From positions 1-15,216 of the forward strand of contig CAAERF010000347.1 of the NCBI GenBank assembly GCA_900758315.1: a stretch of 15,216 nucleotides of DNA, read 5' to 3'. Origin of the DNA: an uncultured Oscillospiraceae bacterium. GTDB lineage: Bacteria; Bacillota; Clostridia; Oscillospirales; Oscillospiraceae. The notes beneath the pieces were generated by a model that saw only the letters and a program-made list of their open reading frames with translations, made no database searches and had not been told where the DNA came from. Below, piece by piece: positions 1 to 6,769 of this stretch (positions are counted from its first letter, which is position 1; the number at the start of each line of letters is the position of its first letter). A program made the position numbers and the translations under genes.

Positions 1-40
1 GCAACGCAGATGCCGTGCCGCACACCGAGCCGCAGCGAGG

Positions 41-115
41 CGCTTCGGAGCGCAACCGCCGCTTGCGGCGGCTCTTGGCGCGGAGATCCGCCGGATCGGT
101 GCTTAAGCCGTAAGG
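41..115. repeat. GC-rich cluster of short hairpins downstream of parB
   Basis: Positions 1-172 hold no gene I can support. Within them lie several short perfect inverted repeats: 41-52 (CGCT/AGCG), 56-71 (CCGCCGC TT GCGGCGG) and 85-97 (GATCC/GGATC), plus a small GCC/GGC stem near 107-115. Together they resemble a palindromic intergenic element and could help end leftward transcription of parAB, although no T-run follows on the minus strand. Base composition is far richer in G+C than the par genes. Confidence 0.4.
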
Positions 116-172
116 CGGGAATTATGCGGTGTTGCCTTTGTTACCGGGACAGTGTCTCCTCCCTACCCTGAC

Positions 173-1444
173 TTACTTTGAGGCTTCAATCAAATCCCGG
201 AGGCTTTGCGCCTGCTCGATCAGTTCATTCAGGATCGCAACATCATTATCACGGCGCTCCTGAGACATCTTTCTGACGCCGCGCTTATAGCTGGTTGAAC
301 TCATTTTCTTAAAAATCTTATTGGCAACAGGCTGGATCGTCTTTTCCACAAAGGTCGCGCTTTCAGACTCGCTCTTTTGCTCCTTTTTCTCGACGCGCTT
401 TGCCTCCTGATCTCTGGCCACATCCTTTGCGATTTCTTCAGCCTTCTCCGTATCATGCCGACTGACGGCGGTACGGTACTCCCCTACCCTGTTCTGCAGC
501 AGGCGGATTGCGTTTTCACACTCCGCAAACGCGGTCTCCAGGCGCTCGTCCCGCTCATCCGGCTCGTTGGTTTTTCTGGCTCTGTCAATAGCCCGTATAA
601 AGTCATAATGTACGCTGTTGCATTCCTGCAGCAGACGCTCCCGGGCATCGGTGTCACAGTTGCTCACATCAACCGCGCTCAGCAACAGATAGCACTGCGC
701 AATTTTATGCTGCACCTCCGGCTCCAGCGTGATATAGCCTTCACACTCCATGCGGGTCAGGAACTTGTTATCCAAAAGGCGAAGCAGCTCTTTGTCCAGC
801 TTTTCCTCAATGCGGAAATCACGGTCGATCTGCTTGGCTGTGGTTGCACTCACTTCCTTAATTGCCTGTTTAGCATCCTTTTCCGTCATATTGAACGGCT
901 CGTTCTGAAGGCAGACCACAAATTCTGCAACGGCCTTGCGGCGGATCTGTTCATCCGCAAAGCCGCCGCGAACCTGCAGGTTCGCACTGTATAAAAGCAC
1001 CTTTTTTTCATTTTCCGAAAGACTGGTTGTGATCACATTGCAGTTTTTGATGGTGTTCCAGGTGGCGTCTCCTCTCTTTTCGAGGTACTCCATCGCGCGG
1101 TAGCGGCGCTCACCGGAGAGAAGGACATACACTGTTTTCCCATTTTCTTCCTGCGGAAACACCACCAAATTATGCATCAGGCCGTTGCGCTGAATATCCT
1201 CCGCCAGCTGCACAATATCCTCTTGGGTATCTGCCTGCCGGAAGATTTCGTTGTCCGCATTTACGCGAATATCGTACAGTGCAATATCCCGTGCTTCGTA
1301 TTCAATGCTTTTATGCCCTGCGGTCAGATCACTGATAATTTTTCCTGCATCGCCATTATTGGAATCAATTTTGCCAAGCTCTGCATCCGTCGGGCGGGAA
1401 CGTTTTACGATTTCCTTCTTTTTGGCGGGGCTTTTCATTCCCAT
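173..1444 (-). CDS. parB: ParB-family partition protein
   Basis: 423 aa. ParB-type CTPases load on a centromere site, spread and recruit ParA to segregate the replicon. A basic N-terminal tail (about residues 1-45) precedes the ParB/Srx-like domain (about 50-160), with the LAEDIQRNGLMHNLVV segment (80-95) and the CTP-binding GERRYRA motif at 111-117. A helix-rich, weakly conserved DNA-binding region follows (about 165-260), and the C-terminal half is charged and coiled-coil-like, ending in a likely dimerisation segment. Length is generous for a plasmid ParB. The start was chosen because GGAGGTG, overlapping the end of parA, lies 7 nt upstream of the ATG; the parA stop and this start are one base apart, so the genes are translationally coupled. 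No canonical chromosomal parS (TGTTTCACGTGAAACA) was seen, which suggests this ParB reads a different site. Confidence 0.9.
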   Translation of the reverse strand: MGMKSPAKKKEIVKRSRPTDAELGKIDSNNGDAGKIISDLTAGHKSIEYEARDIALYDIRVNADNEIFRQADTQEDIVQLAEDIQRNGLMHNLVVFPQEENGKTVYVLLSGERRYRAMEYLEKRGDATWNTIKNCNVITTSLSENEKKVLLYSANLQVRGGFADEQIRRKAVAEFVVCLQNEPFNMTEKDAKQAIKEVSATTAKQIDRDFRIEEKLDKELLRLLDNKFLTRMECEGYITLEPEVQHKIAQCYLLLSAVDVSNCDTDARERLLQECNSVHYDFIRAIDRARKTNEPDERDERLETAFAECENAIRLLQNRVGEYRTAVSRHDTEKAEEIAKDVARDQEAKRVEKKEQKSESESATFVEKTIQPVANKIFKKMSSTSYKRGVRKMSQERRDNDVAILNELIEQAQSLRDLIEASK

Positions 1445-1445
1445 A

Positions 1446-2291
1446 TCATTTCACCTCCAGACGCTTTTTCAACTCTTCGTAGGCTTTCACATAGGCTTTT
1501 GCCACAGGCTGCGTTTTTGCCATATAGCACACAGGCAAAAAGCGGGAAATGGATGTTTTCACCGTCTTGCTTGTGGGAATTGCAACGCTGAACAGCGATG
1601 TGCCGAGTTCTTCCTTAAAATGCTCCTGAATCTTCTTGTCTGTTGCTGCGCTTTTGTCTACATTCACCAACAACACACCGGCACCCATCAGGTGAGAAGT
1701 GGAGCTTTGCTTCATCTTATTGCATTCATAATAAAGGCGAAATGCCGATTCTTCGGAGTTATCCTCACAGCCGGCTGGAATCAGGATATAATCCGCTGCA
1801 TAGATTGCATTGGAAAGCAACAAGCTGTCCCGCGTAGGCTGTGTGTCAATAAGAATGTAATCGTACTCATCACGTACCTGATTGAGGAAATAGTACAGAA
1901 AATCCCCCATACCGGAAACTTTCCTCGGGTCTCCGTCCTTCAGGCGCTCTGCATCGCCAATCAGCAGTTCAATGCGCTTATTGATTCGCGGCGTCTGCGC
2001 ATCGCACGGGATCATATCCACATTTTCATACTGCGTTTCCACAATAAAGTCTCGCGTCTTGCTATGATACAGGAACCCGTCGAAAAGATTATAGAGTGCC
2101 TTGCCGTAGAATTCATCGCTTGTGATGCTCAAGCCGCCGCTGAGTGCTTTGGTGAGATTTCCCTGCGGATCAGTATCCACGCAAAGGACCTTTTTTCCTT
2201 CATCGCCCATCAGGTAGGCAAGATTGGAGGCTGTTACGGTTTTGCCTGTGCCTCCCTTTTCAATGGCAATTGTAATAATTTTTGCAGACAT
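1446..2291 (-). CDS. parA: ParA-family partition ATPase
   Basis: 281 aa. Deviant Walker ATPase that binds nonspecific DNA in its ATP form and moves ParB-bound DNA. Visible motifs are KGGTGKT (P-loop with signature lysine, residues 12-18), DTDPQGN (39-45) and the Walker B-like strand YILIDT (145-150). The short N terminus, with no helix-turn-helix domain before the P-loop, puts it with small (type Ib or Soj-like) ParA proteins rather than P1-type ParA. The ATG at 2291 is preferred over one five codons earlier because GAGGA sits 8 nt before it, whereas the upstream ATG has no ribosome site. First gene of a two-gene operon with parB. A strong promoter lies about 220 nt upstream, leaving a long leader that contains a copy of the 17-bp repeat. 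Confidence 0.93.
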   Translation of the reverse strand: MSAKIITIAIEKGGTGKTVTASNLAYLMGDEGKKVLCVDTDPQGNLTKALSGGLSITSDEFYGKALYNLFDGFLYHSKTRDFIVETQYENVDMIPCDAQTPRINKRIELLIGDAERLKDGDPRKVSGMGDFLYYFLNQVRDEYDYILIDTQPTRDSLLLSNAIYAADYILIPAGCEDNSEESAFRLYYECNKMKQSSTSHLMGAGVLLVNVDKSAATDKKIQEHFKEELGTSLFSVAIPTSKTVKTSISRFLPVCYMAKTQPVAKAYVKAYEELKKRLEVK

Positions 2292-2339
2292 TGAGCAATT
2301 CCTCATTTCTGTAAAGACTGTTATTTGTGGATGTGTCCG

Positions 2340-2356
2340 TCAATTCTTGTTGCTGT
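2340..2356 (-). repeat. 17-bp repeat, copy 1 (candidate centromere site)
   Basis: On the plus strand it reads TCAATTCTTGTTGCTGT. It lies in the parAB leader between the promoter and the parA start, where partition operons often carry a ParB or ParA binding site. It is identical to copies at 2588 and 2863. A ParB-binding role is inference. Confidence 0.6.
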
Positions 2357-2513
2357 GAATTATCATTCTGTGATTCTCTTGTAATCGATTTCCCATTTCT
2401 TTTTGCCATTTCCGGTTGTACGATTTTATCATACTTCAGTGGCTGAATATGTTGAAGCCTATACCTCACCACAAAATAGTTGCAGCCATCTTTTGCTGCT
2501 TATTGTGATTTCA

Positions 2514-2541
2514 ATTATAACATAGATATAAGTAAAGTCAA
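2514..2541 (-). promoter_or_regulatory. Probable parAB promoter
   Basis: Minus-strand TTGACT (2541-2536), a 16-bp spacer, then a perfect TATAAT (2519-2514). It is the best sigma-A-type match upstream of parA. Copies 1 and 2 of the 17-bp repeat bracket it, which fits autoregulation by a partition protein. Confidence 0.7.
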
Positions 2542-2587
2542 TTCTCTTTTCCGGGTATCATCCTGCCATAACAATATTTCAAGTCTA

Positions 2588-2604
2588 TCAATTCTTGTTG
2601 CTGT
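2588..2604 (-). repeat. 17-bp repeat, copy 2
   Basis: TCAATTCTTGTTGCTGT on the plus strand, identical to copies 1 and 3; the identity with copy 3 continues for TCT to 20 nt. It lies about 47 bp upstream of the par promoter -35 box. Confidence 0.6.
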
Positions 2605-2718
2605 TCTTTAATATATCTGCATTCGTATAGGCTGTTTCTTTACACACTCACACCGTGCTTCACAGTACGAAACAGAGTCCAGACCGCCAAAAGAATTACC
2701 TTCTTGCCTTATTGCATG

Positions 2719-2825
2719 TGTAGGGGCGACCATTTGTCGCCCGTAAACTTACTGCAGCAACGCATCTTCTGGGATAGTTTGCTTACAAGGCAAACGGGCA
2801 CGGGCGAGCAATGCTCGCCCCTACA
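2719..2825. mobile_element. 107-bp palindromic MITE/REP-like element
   Basis: The terminal 25-bp arms match as an inverted repeat at 22 of 25 positions, beginning TGTAGGGGCGA and ending TCGCCCCTACA. Each arm is itself a hairpin (GGGCGAC...GTCGCCC and GGGCGAG...CTCGCCC), and a third small stem (GTTTGC/GCAAAC) lies inside. No coding sequence is seen. It is GC-rich in an AT-rich intergenic region between parA and rep, which suggests insertion. Similar TGTAGGGGCGA... palindromes are, from general knowledge, common intergenic repeats in Ruminococcaceae-type genomes. Confidence 0.7.
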
Positions 2826-2862
2826 AGAGTTTCTCGACAGTATGACAGAGTCAACACATCTT

Positions 2863-2879
2863 TCAATTCTTGTTGCTGT
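2863..2879 (-). repeat. 17-bp repeat, copy 3
   Basis: Third identical copy of TCAATTCTTGTTGCTGT, between the palindromic element and the rep terminator. Same orientation as copies 1 and 2. Confidence 0.6.
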
Positions 2880-2935
2880 TCTCGGTTTACATTTATTTGT
2901 CACTTATAATCTTTGTTTTTTTCTTTACAGCAAAA

Positions 2936-2964
2936 GCAGCAGCCTGCAACTTGCAGGCTGCTGC
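2936..2964 (-). terminator. Terminator of rep
   Basis: Perfect 14-bp inverted repeat (GCAGCAGCCTGCAA / TTGCAGGCTGCTGC) around one central base, 10 bp past the rep stop. On the minus strand it is followed by TTTTGCTG. A strong intrinsic terminator that separates rep from parAB. Confidence 0.85.
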
Positions 2965-2974
2965 CAAATAATAC

Positions 2975-4546
2975 CTATACATCCTCAAAGACAGACATAT
3001 CAAACTTAAACACTCCCGCCGGATCCAACGATGCGAGCTTCTGCTTGCCAGCCGCGATGATCAAAGCACTGTTTTCAATCGTATCGTTATAAACAACCGT
3101 GCGATAATACTGTGCAGACTTCCTTTCGGTTACTTTTTCAAACATCTCCGTAAATTTTACACACAGTCCCAGGGTCCATGTTTTCAGCCCGGCATTGTCA
3201 TGAATGATTCGGTTTAAAGAATCCAGCGTTTCCTCCGCTTGGTCACACTTGTTGGTGTTTGTCAAGATCTTAGCCGTGTATGTGAAAATATCATTGCAGA
3301 TATTTTTCTCGTTGCCCGTCAGCTTATCCTCATACGAAGCATAGTCTGCTTTGTTTCTGATCTCCGTAGTTGCTTTTCTATACTTCATTTTTAAAATATC
3401 TGTGCTAAATGGCTCTGTAATATGCTGGGCTGCTTTTTCCGCACTCTGGGTTTTCTTCTTTCTGGAATCCCTTACAATTTCGTCATCGTGCGTATTTCTA
3501 TCATGATAGGAGCGGACATCCCTCATTTCCGCTTTGGTCTTGTATTTGATGAAAATATACAGGTATTCATATTTGCGAACACCGCGCTTGCGCGCCGGGG
3601 CATAGTCAAACCAAAGATCCGTCATCTCATTGATTTCTTTCTTAACGGTCTTTAAAACATTCTTCTCAAACTCTGTAAAAGTCTTGTACTTTTCAGACAG
3701 CGGCTTTTCCCGGTCAAACTTTTTCTTGTCGGCAGATGCCGGATCCTTTTTCTTTTTGCTCTTTGTGGACTCTCTCTCTGCCTCTGTGGGTGCAGAGAGC
3801 AGACCTTTAAATTCATCAATATTGAATTTTTTATACTTATAACCCGTCAGCTCGTCGCGCTTTGAGGAGAACTTATTCAGGATCTCATCATTTACCGGCT
3901 GGAATACAAGGCCGTTCGTATAGCCATAGTCTCTGTTTCCATTGTCATAGGAGAGTATGATTTCATAAACGCGCATAGAGTAGGTGCTTTTCATCATCAG
4001 CAGATATTCGATGCTGTAAGAGGTATAGTTGCTGGTAAGCTGCGCAATATCCTTCCAGATGTCCTGGTTAAAGCGCAGGCGAATCTCTTTCTTGTCGAAA
4101 TCGACCTCAGAACCTTTTTGCAGCCAGGAAATGGAGCGATACACCTTACTGCCGGGTTCTTTCTTGACCCAGAAGGTACGATTTTCCAAATTTTCTATAG
4201 TTTCCTTCAGATTCAGCGCATAAGTCGTATCCACCGTGCGCACTCCGGTCAACTTGGCAAAGTCGTTGAAAGTGATCGAATAATATTTGGATGCATCCTT
4301 ATCATTTTTCTGGTCGATTTTAGACATGAGCATAAAGAGAACCTTTTGCTCATTTCTGGGCAGAGAGTACTTTGTCCGCTGGATCAAGTCATTACTTTTG
4401 GTAATGTAAGAGCCAAAGCCGACAGGGGAGTGCTGCCATTTCGCAATCGCTTGCTTTTTCTCGCGGACCTCATCATCAGAAAGGACCTCTCCAACTAAAG
4501 ATTCCTCGTTTTCATCAATGGACGAATTCGTTTTGTTCATATCCAT
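2975..4546 (-). CDS. Rep_3-family replication initiator protein
   Basis: 523 aa. Rep_3 (RepB/RepA-type) initiators bind iterons as monomers and repress their own promoter as dimers. Residues about 42-185 give the first winged helix, with the family signature KSNDLIQRTKYSLPRNEQKV (50-69), then an SITFNDFAKLTG helix and an RFNQDIWKDI segment. Residues about 185-340 give the second winged helix, ending in PARKRGVRKYEYLYIFIK. A lysine-rich insert (about 257-285) interrupts it. An additional 180-residue helical tail (340-523) is not typical: most family members are 250-350 aa. The start ATG has no adjacent ribosome site, and the leader carries a stem-loop. rep is transcribed away from the iteron field and ends at a strong terminator. 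Codon use is AT-richer than in genes to the right. Family assignment is confident; host replicon type is not. Confidence 0.9.
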   Translation of the reverse strand: MDMNKTNSSIDENEESLVGEVLSDDEVREKKQAIAKWQHSPVGFGSYITKSNDLIQRTKYSLPRNEQKVLFMLMSKIDQKNDKDASKYYSITFNDFAKLTGVRTVDTTYALNLKETIENLENRTFWVKKEPGSKVYRSISWLQKGSEVDFDKKEIRLRFNQDIWKDIAQLTSNYTSYSIEYLLMMKSTYSMRVYEIILSYDNGNRDYGYTNGLVFQPVNDEILNKFSSKRDELTGYKYKKFNIDEFKGLLSAPTEAERESTKSKKKKDPASADKKKFDREKPLSEKYKTFTEFEKNVLKTVKKEINEMTDLWFDYAPARKRGVRKYEYLYIFIKYKTKAEMRDVRSYHDRNTHDDEIVRDSRKKKTQSAEKAAQHITEPFSTDILKMKYRKATTEIRNKADYASYEDKLTGNEKNICNDIFTYTAKILTNTNKCDQAEETLDSLNRIIHDNAGLKTWTLGLCVKFTEMFEKVTERKSAQYYRTVVYNDTIENSALIIAAGKQKLASLDPAGVFKFDMSVFEDV

Positions 4547-4607
4547 TACTTATAGCTGTACAAGGAGGGGCTTAAAATAATTACGATATACAGCTATATA
4601 TTCCTTT
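4547..4607 (-). promoter_or_regulatory. rep leader stem-loop bridging a split ribosome site
   Basis: A perfect 10-bp inverted repeat, TACAGCTATA at 4551-4560 and its partner at 4589-4598 (minus strand), encloses a 28-nt loop. On the mRNA, AAAGGA (4607-4602) lies 3 nt before the stem and the ATG lies 4 nt after it. Folding would place the Shine-Dalgarno-like AAAGGA 7 nt from the start codon; unfolded they are 55 nt apart. The loop contains CCCCUCCUUG, whose UCCUU could instead pair with AAGGA and mask it. The same dyad could also be a Rep dimer operator. Structure is seen in the sequence; function is inference. Confidence 0.5.
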
Positions 4608-4656
4608 CGTTAGATGTTACAATACAAATGGGTACACAAATATCATTATACGGATA

Positions 4657-4685
4657 ATATTACTATACTATTTGCCGACTGTCAA
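4657..4685 (-). promoter_or_regulatory. Probable rep promoter
   Basis: Minus-strand TTGACA (4685-4680), 17-bp spacer, TAATAT (4662-4657). A second perfect TATAAT lies at 4650-4645 without a matching -35. The transcript would have a leader of about 100 nt containing the stem-loop before the rep ATG. Confidence 0.6.
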
Positions 4686-4870
4686 CGAAAAATGTTTGGA
4701 GCCTTTCTATTTTTTTAATTTTGCTTTTTTCTCCTTTACAATTATTTATCTTATATCTTACTTTTTACTTATTTATTATAATATGTAGAAAGAGAGGTTT
4801 CCACATGCCAACGGAGAGGAAAAAACACTTGAGGAAAGAGATTTCCACACCGGATGCAAGAGGTTTAAAA

Positions 4871-4896
4871 GGCTGTAGAAAGAGATTGCTACAGCC
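4871..4896. repeat. Perfect 8-bp inverted repeat inside the iteron field
   Basis: GGCTGTAG (4871-4878) and CTACAGCC (4889-4896) flank AAAGAGATTG, itself an iteron fragment. The left arm contains the TGTAG start of an iteron and the right arm its complement, so two half-iterons face each other. Could be a Rep dimer site or a local hairpin. Confidence 0.5.
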
Positions 4897-5848
4897 CAAT
4901 CAGCCAAAATAAGCATGTAGAAACCTCTTTTTTGCCGTGGAAGAATCTCTGTTTTCAAAGTTTTTTCTGTATACTGTCTGTTGCGGCTACAAATTGTGCA
5001 GGGTGGAAATCTCGCTTTTGCGATAGAGGGAGAGCATTGCCGTGCAAGCATAGGTGGAGAGTGTTATAGCTGGTTTTTCCGGTGTAGAAACCTCTCTTTG
5101 CACAAGCATTGGAAAACGACGGCGCTTGAATTAGGGTAGTAGGCATAGAAGCAGGGGAGAAGTGAAACAAGAATTTCCTTTTTCGCGAGTGTAGAAACCT
5201 CCTTTTGCTGTTGCAAGTGCTCAAATTTTTCCGGTGTAGAAACCTCCTTTTAGAAATTGCTTCAAAAACGCTATATATTGGTGTTGTGGATCAACTAACA
5301 TACTTGTTCTTGCACAAAGAGAGGCTATATAGGCAGAGACAGGAAAGGTAATAGTGGCGGACCAAGAGGTTTCTACACATAAATAGCGTAAGATTTTTAA
5401 ATAGAATAATAGGCGATATACCGATATATAATTGGATTACGAAAAAGGAATTATCTGCACTAAAAAGAGATTTCCACATCAAAAGAGCGAAAGAAAAGAG
5501 GAAAAAACACAGCCATGTACAGGAAGGCACTACCAAAGCAGCGTAGTGATAAAAGAATGTAAAACCACAATATATAGATATAGAGAAGAAAATAGCACTT
5601 GAAAAAAAGCTGGGAGAGAAGATAGTAGAAATGGGAAAAACCGTTGCAGATAAAATACAATGAGGAAATAGTGCTGTAATATATACGACATGTACATAGT
5701 GTAATGCAACGATGCTCCAGAGAGGTCCATAGTGGTGCAAAGTATGGCATAATGCAAAGTAAACATTTTTTTCGGGAATGAAATGTAGAAACCTCTCTTT
5801 TCGCTGGACTTCCCGACTTCTTGATGAGAAAACCTCTTTTTGACGGAC

Positions 5849-5914
5849 TTATCCACTTTTTCGGCAGTAATCCACACGGATTGCGGGCTTAATGTACTTA
5901 CATAAGGTGGATAA
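5849..5914. promoter_or_regulatory. Cluster of DnaA-box-like 9-mers
   Basis: Three near matches to TTATCCACA, each 8 of 9: TTATCCACT (5849-5857), TAATCCACA (5868-5876) and, on the minus strand, TTATCCACC (5914-5906). A fourth, isolated, is TGATCCACA on the minus strand (5293-5285). The cluster sits between iterons at 5825 and 6035, beside an AT-rich stretch, the usual layout of an origin core. Confidence 0.55.
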
Positions 5915-5995
5915 AATGATAGGTGAGTGGCTGTATAAGATACAATTTAATATACTAATAGGATAATATGTGAAAAATATACAAATTGGTCCATA
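5911..5995. other. AT-rich stretch, candidate DNA unwinding element
   Basis: Very low in G and C, especially 5936-5990, with runs such as TACAATTTAATATACTAATA. It starts where the DnaA-box-like cluster ends and finishes about 40 bp before the last iteron. Assignment rests on composition and position only. Confidence 0.45.
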
Positions 5996-6052
5996 CAATC
6001 TGTTCCCAAAAGGGAAATTATCCGATTGTTAAAGTGTAGAAACCTCTCTTTT

Positions 6053-6442
6053 AGGTGGGAGGGGAAGCCTTCGCAACACGAAACAAGCTGAATTTGAGAA
6101 TGAACCTTGCAATAGGTAGAAAGCCGGATTATCGCTCCGTAGGTTATATGGCGCATGCCGAAGGGAGAAAAAGCATAAAGCAAACACCATCAAATAAGGT
6201 AAATCTCAAGAGGGCAGGGGAGAGGACTGGCAGCAGGATTGGGTTTGCGTCTGCTATAAAGGCATACAGTATTTGGGAAAGTTTCGATATGCTATAGCAG
6301 CGAGAGCAATAGCCTTGGCAGTCAAGAGATCTCTTAGCGAACACAACAAAAAATCGAAAATAAAGTTACAGCAACAGGAATTGATGGAAATGGAGCACGA
6401 TGAATTTTTACAAGTAATCAGAAGCCCTTTTCATTTTGCCAC
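6053..6442. other. Gene-free stretch between the last iteron and the inverted-repeat element
   Basis: About 390 bp with no gene I can support. Two overlapping open frames on the plus strand (6055-6297 and from 6273) lack ribosome sites and recognisable domains and may be a decayed gene or chance. The stretch contains copy 4 of the 17-bp repeat. Confidence 0.4.
6368..6384 (+). repeat. 17-bp repeat, copy 4, opposite orientation
   Basis: ACAGCAACAGGAATTGA, a 16 of 17 match to the reverse complement of copies 1-3. It lies to the right of the origin. Its first 14 bases plus the preceding T are shared with the copy at 8534. Confidence 0.55.
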
Positions 6443-6472
6443 TTGCGATGCCGTACTCCGGGGGTGTAAAAT
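6443..6472 (+). promoter_or_regulatory. Possible promoter for the DUF3842 operon
   Basis: TTGCGA, an 18-bp spacer, then TAAAAT (4 of 6 and 5 of 6 matches). It lies just left of the 253-bp inverted-repeat element, so a transcript from here would carry the whole element in its leader before reaching the DUF3842 gene. Confidence 0.4.
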
Positions 6473-6487
6473 AGTAGACATAAGTAA

Positions 6488-6740
6488 GCCACTGCAGTGG
6501 CGCAGACTGTCGAAAAAGGTGCGTTCACCCCTTGGCCCCTCTGCGAGGGGCCTCCGCCTGCAGGCGGTGGAGGGGAGAGAACTGTACGGCTGCCCGAAAT
6601 ATTTCGGGCTATGGCAAGGTTTTCTCCCTCCGCCCCTTCGGGGCACCGCTCCCCCTCTGGCGCAAGCGCCACCTCCCCCGTATCGGAGGAGTCTGTCTCG
6701 CAGAGGGAGGTTTTTCGACAGCCTGAGCCGCTACAGCGGC
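6488..6740. mobile_element. 253-bp inverted-repeat element (MITE-like)
   Basis: The terminal 30-bp arms (6488-6517 and 6711-6740) match at 25 of 30 positions and share TGTCGAAAAA/TTTTTCGACA perfectly. The outer 14 bases of each arm form their own palindrome (GCCACTGCAGTGGC on the left, GCCGCTACAGCGGC on the right), with substitutions that preserve pairing. Inside are further stems: CCCCTCTGCGAGGGG, GCCCGAAATATTTCGGGC and TGGCGCAAGCGCCA. No gene is seen. The element is much richer in G+C than the origin to its left and ends 29 bp before the DUF3842 start. Elements carrying GGGAGGTTTTTCGACA-type ends are, as I recall, common in Faecalibacterium-like genomes. Confidence 0.7.
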
Positions 6741-6769
6741 AGGGCATATAGCGACAGGGGATGTAAGGT

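Larger units (their letters stand above)
4789..6052. other. Origin of replication with dispersed iterons
   Basis: This is a gene-free, AT-rich region. Forward copies of TGTAGAAACCTCTCTTTT-like repeats start at 4916, 5083, 5190, 5235, 5784, 5825 (degenerate) and 6035. Inverted copies lie at 4789-4807 and 5364-5379. A shorter class, TGTGGAAATCTCTTTT, lies inverted at 4835-4850 and 5462-5479 and forward, degenerate, at 5003-5019 and 4938-4955. That is about 13 sites over 1.26 kb with irregular spacing (about 20 to 320 bp), unlike the regular 20-22 bp tandem iterons of most Rep_3 plasmids. Position next to rep, DnaA-box-like sites and an AT-rich segment support an origin. The apparent reading frames here are produced by the repeats and look non-coding. 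Confidence 0.75.

Noticed and set aside
2260..2472. 70-codon frame in the parAB leader overlapping the parA start
   Set aside because: Starts at GTG without a clear ribosome site, has low-complexity sequence, includes the 17-bp repeat and shows no family. A leader peptide is possible but unsupported.
4776..5224. Overlapping open frames on the minus strand in the origin, with recurring KRGFY peptides
   Set aside because: The recurring peptide is just the translated iteron. Frames have no ribosome sites, domains or coding-like composition.
5291..5877. Open frames on the minus strand in the origin encoding hydrophobic, Phe/Tyr-rich peptides
   Set aside because: Produced by AT-rich DNA read in frame; three overlap each other, and none has a ribosome site or recognisable family.
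4789..6052. CRISPR array
   Set aside because: Repeats are 17-18 bp, in both orientations and irregularly spaced, with no uniform spacers and no cas gene.
6055..6470. Two overlapping plus-strand frames right of the last iteron, possibly one frameshifted gene
   Set aside because: GTG and TTG starts without ribosome sites, no domain, ordinary composition. Could be a fossil but not assignable.
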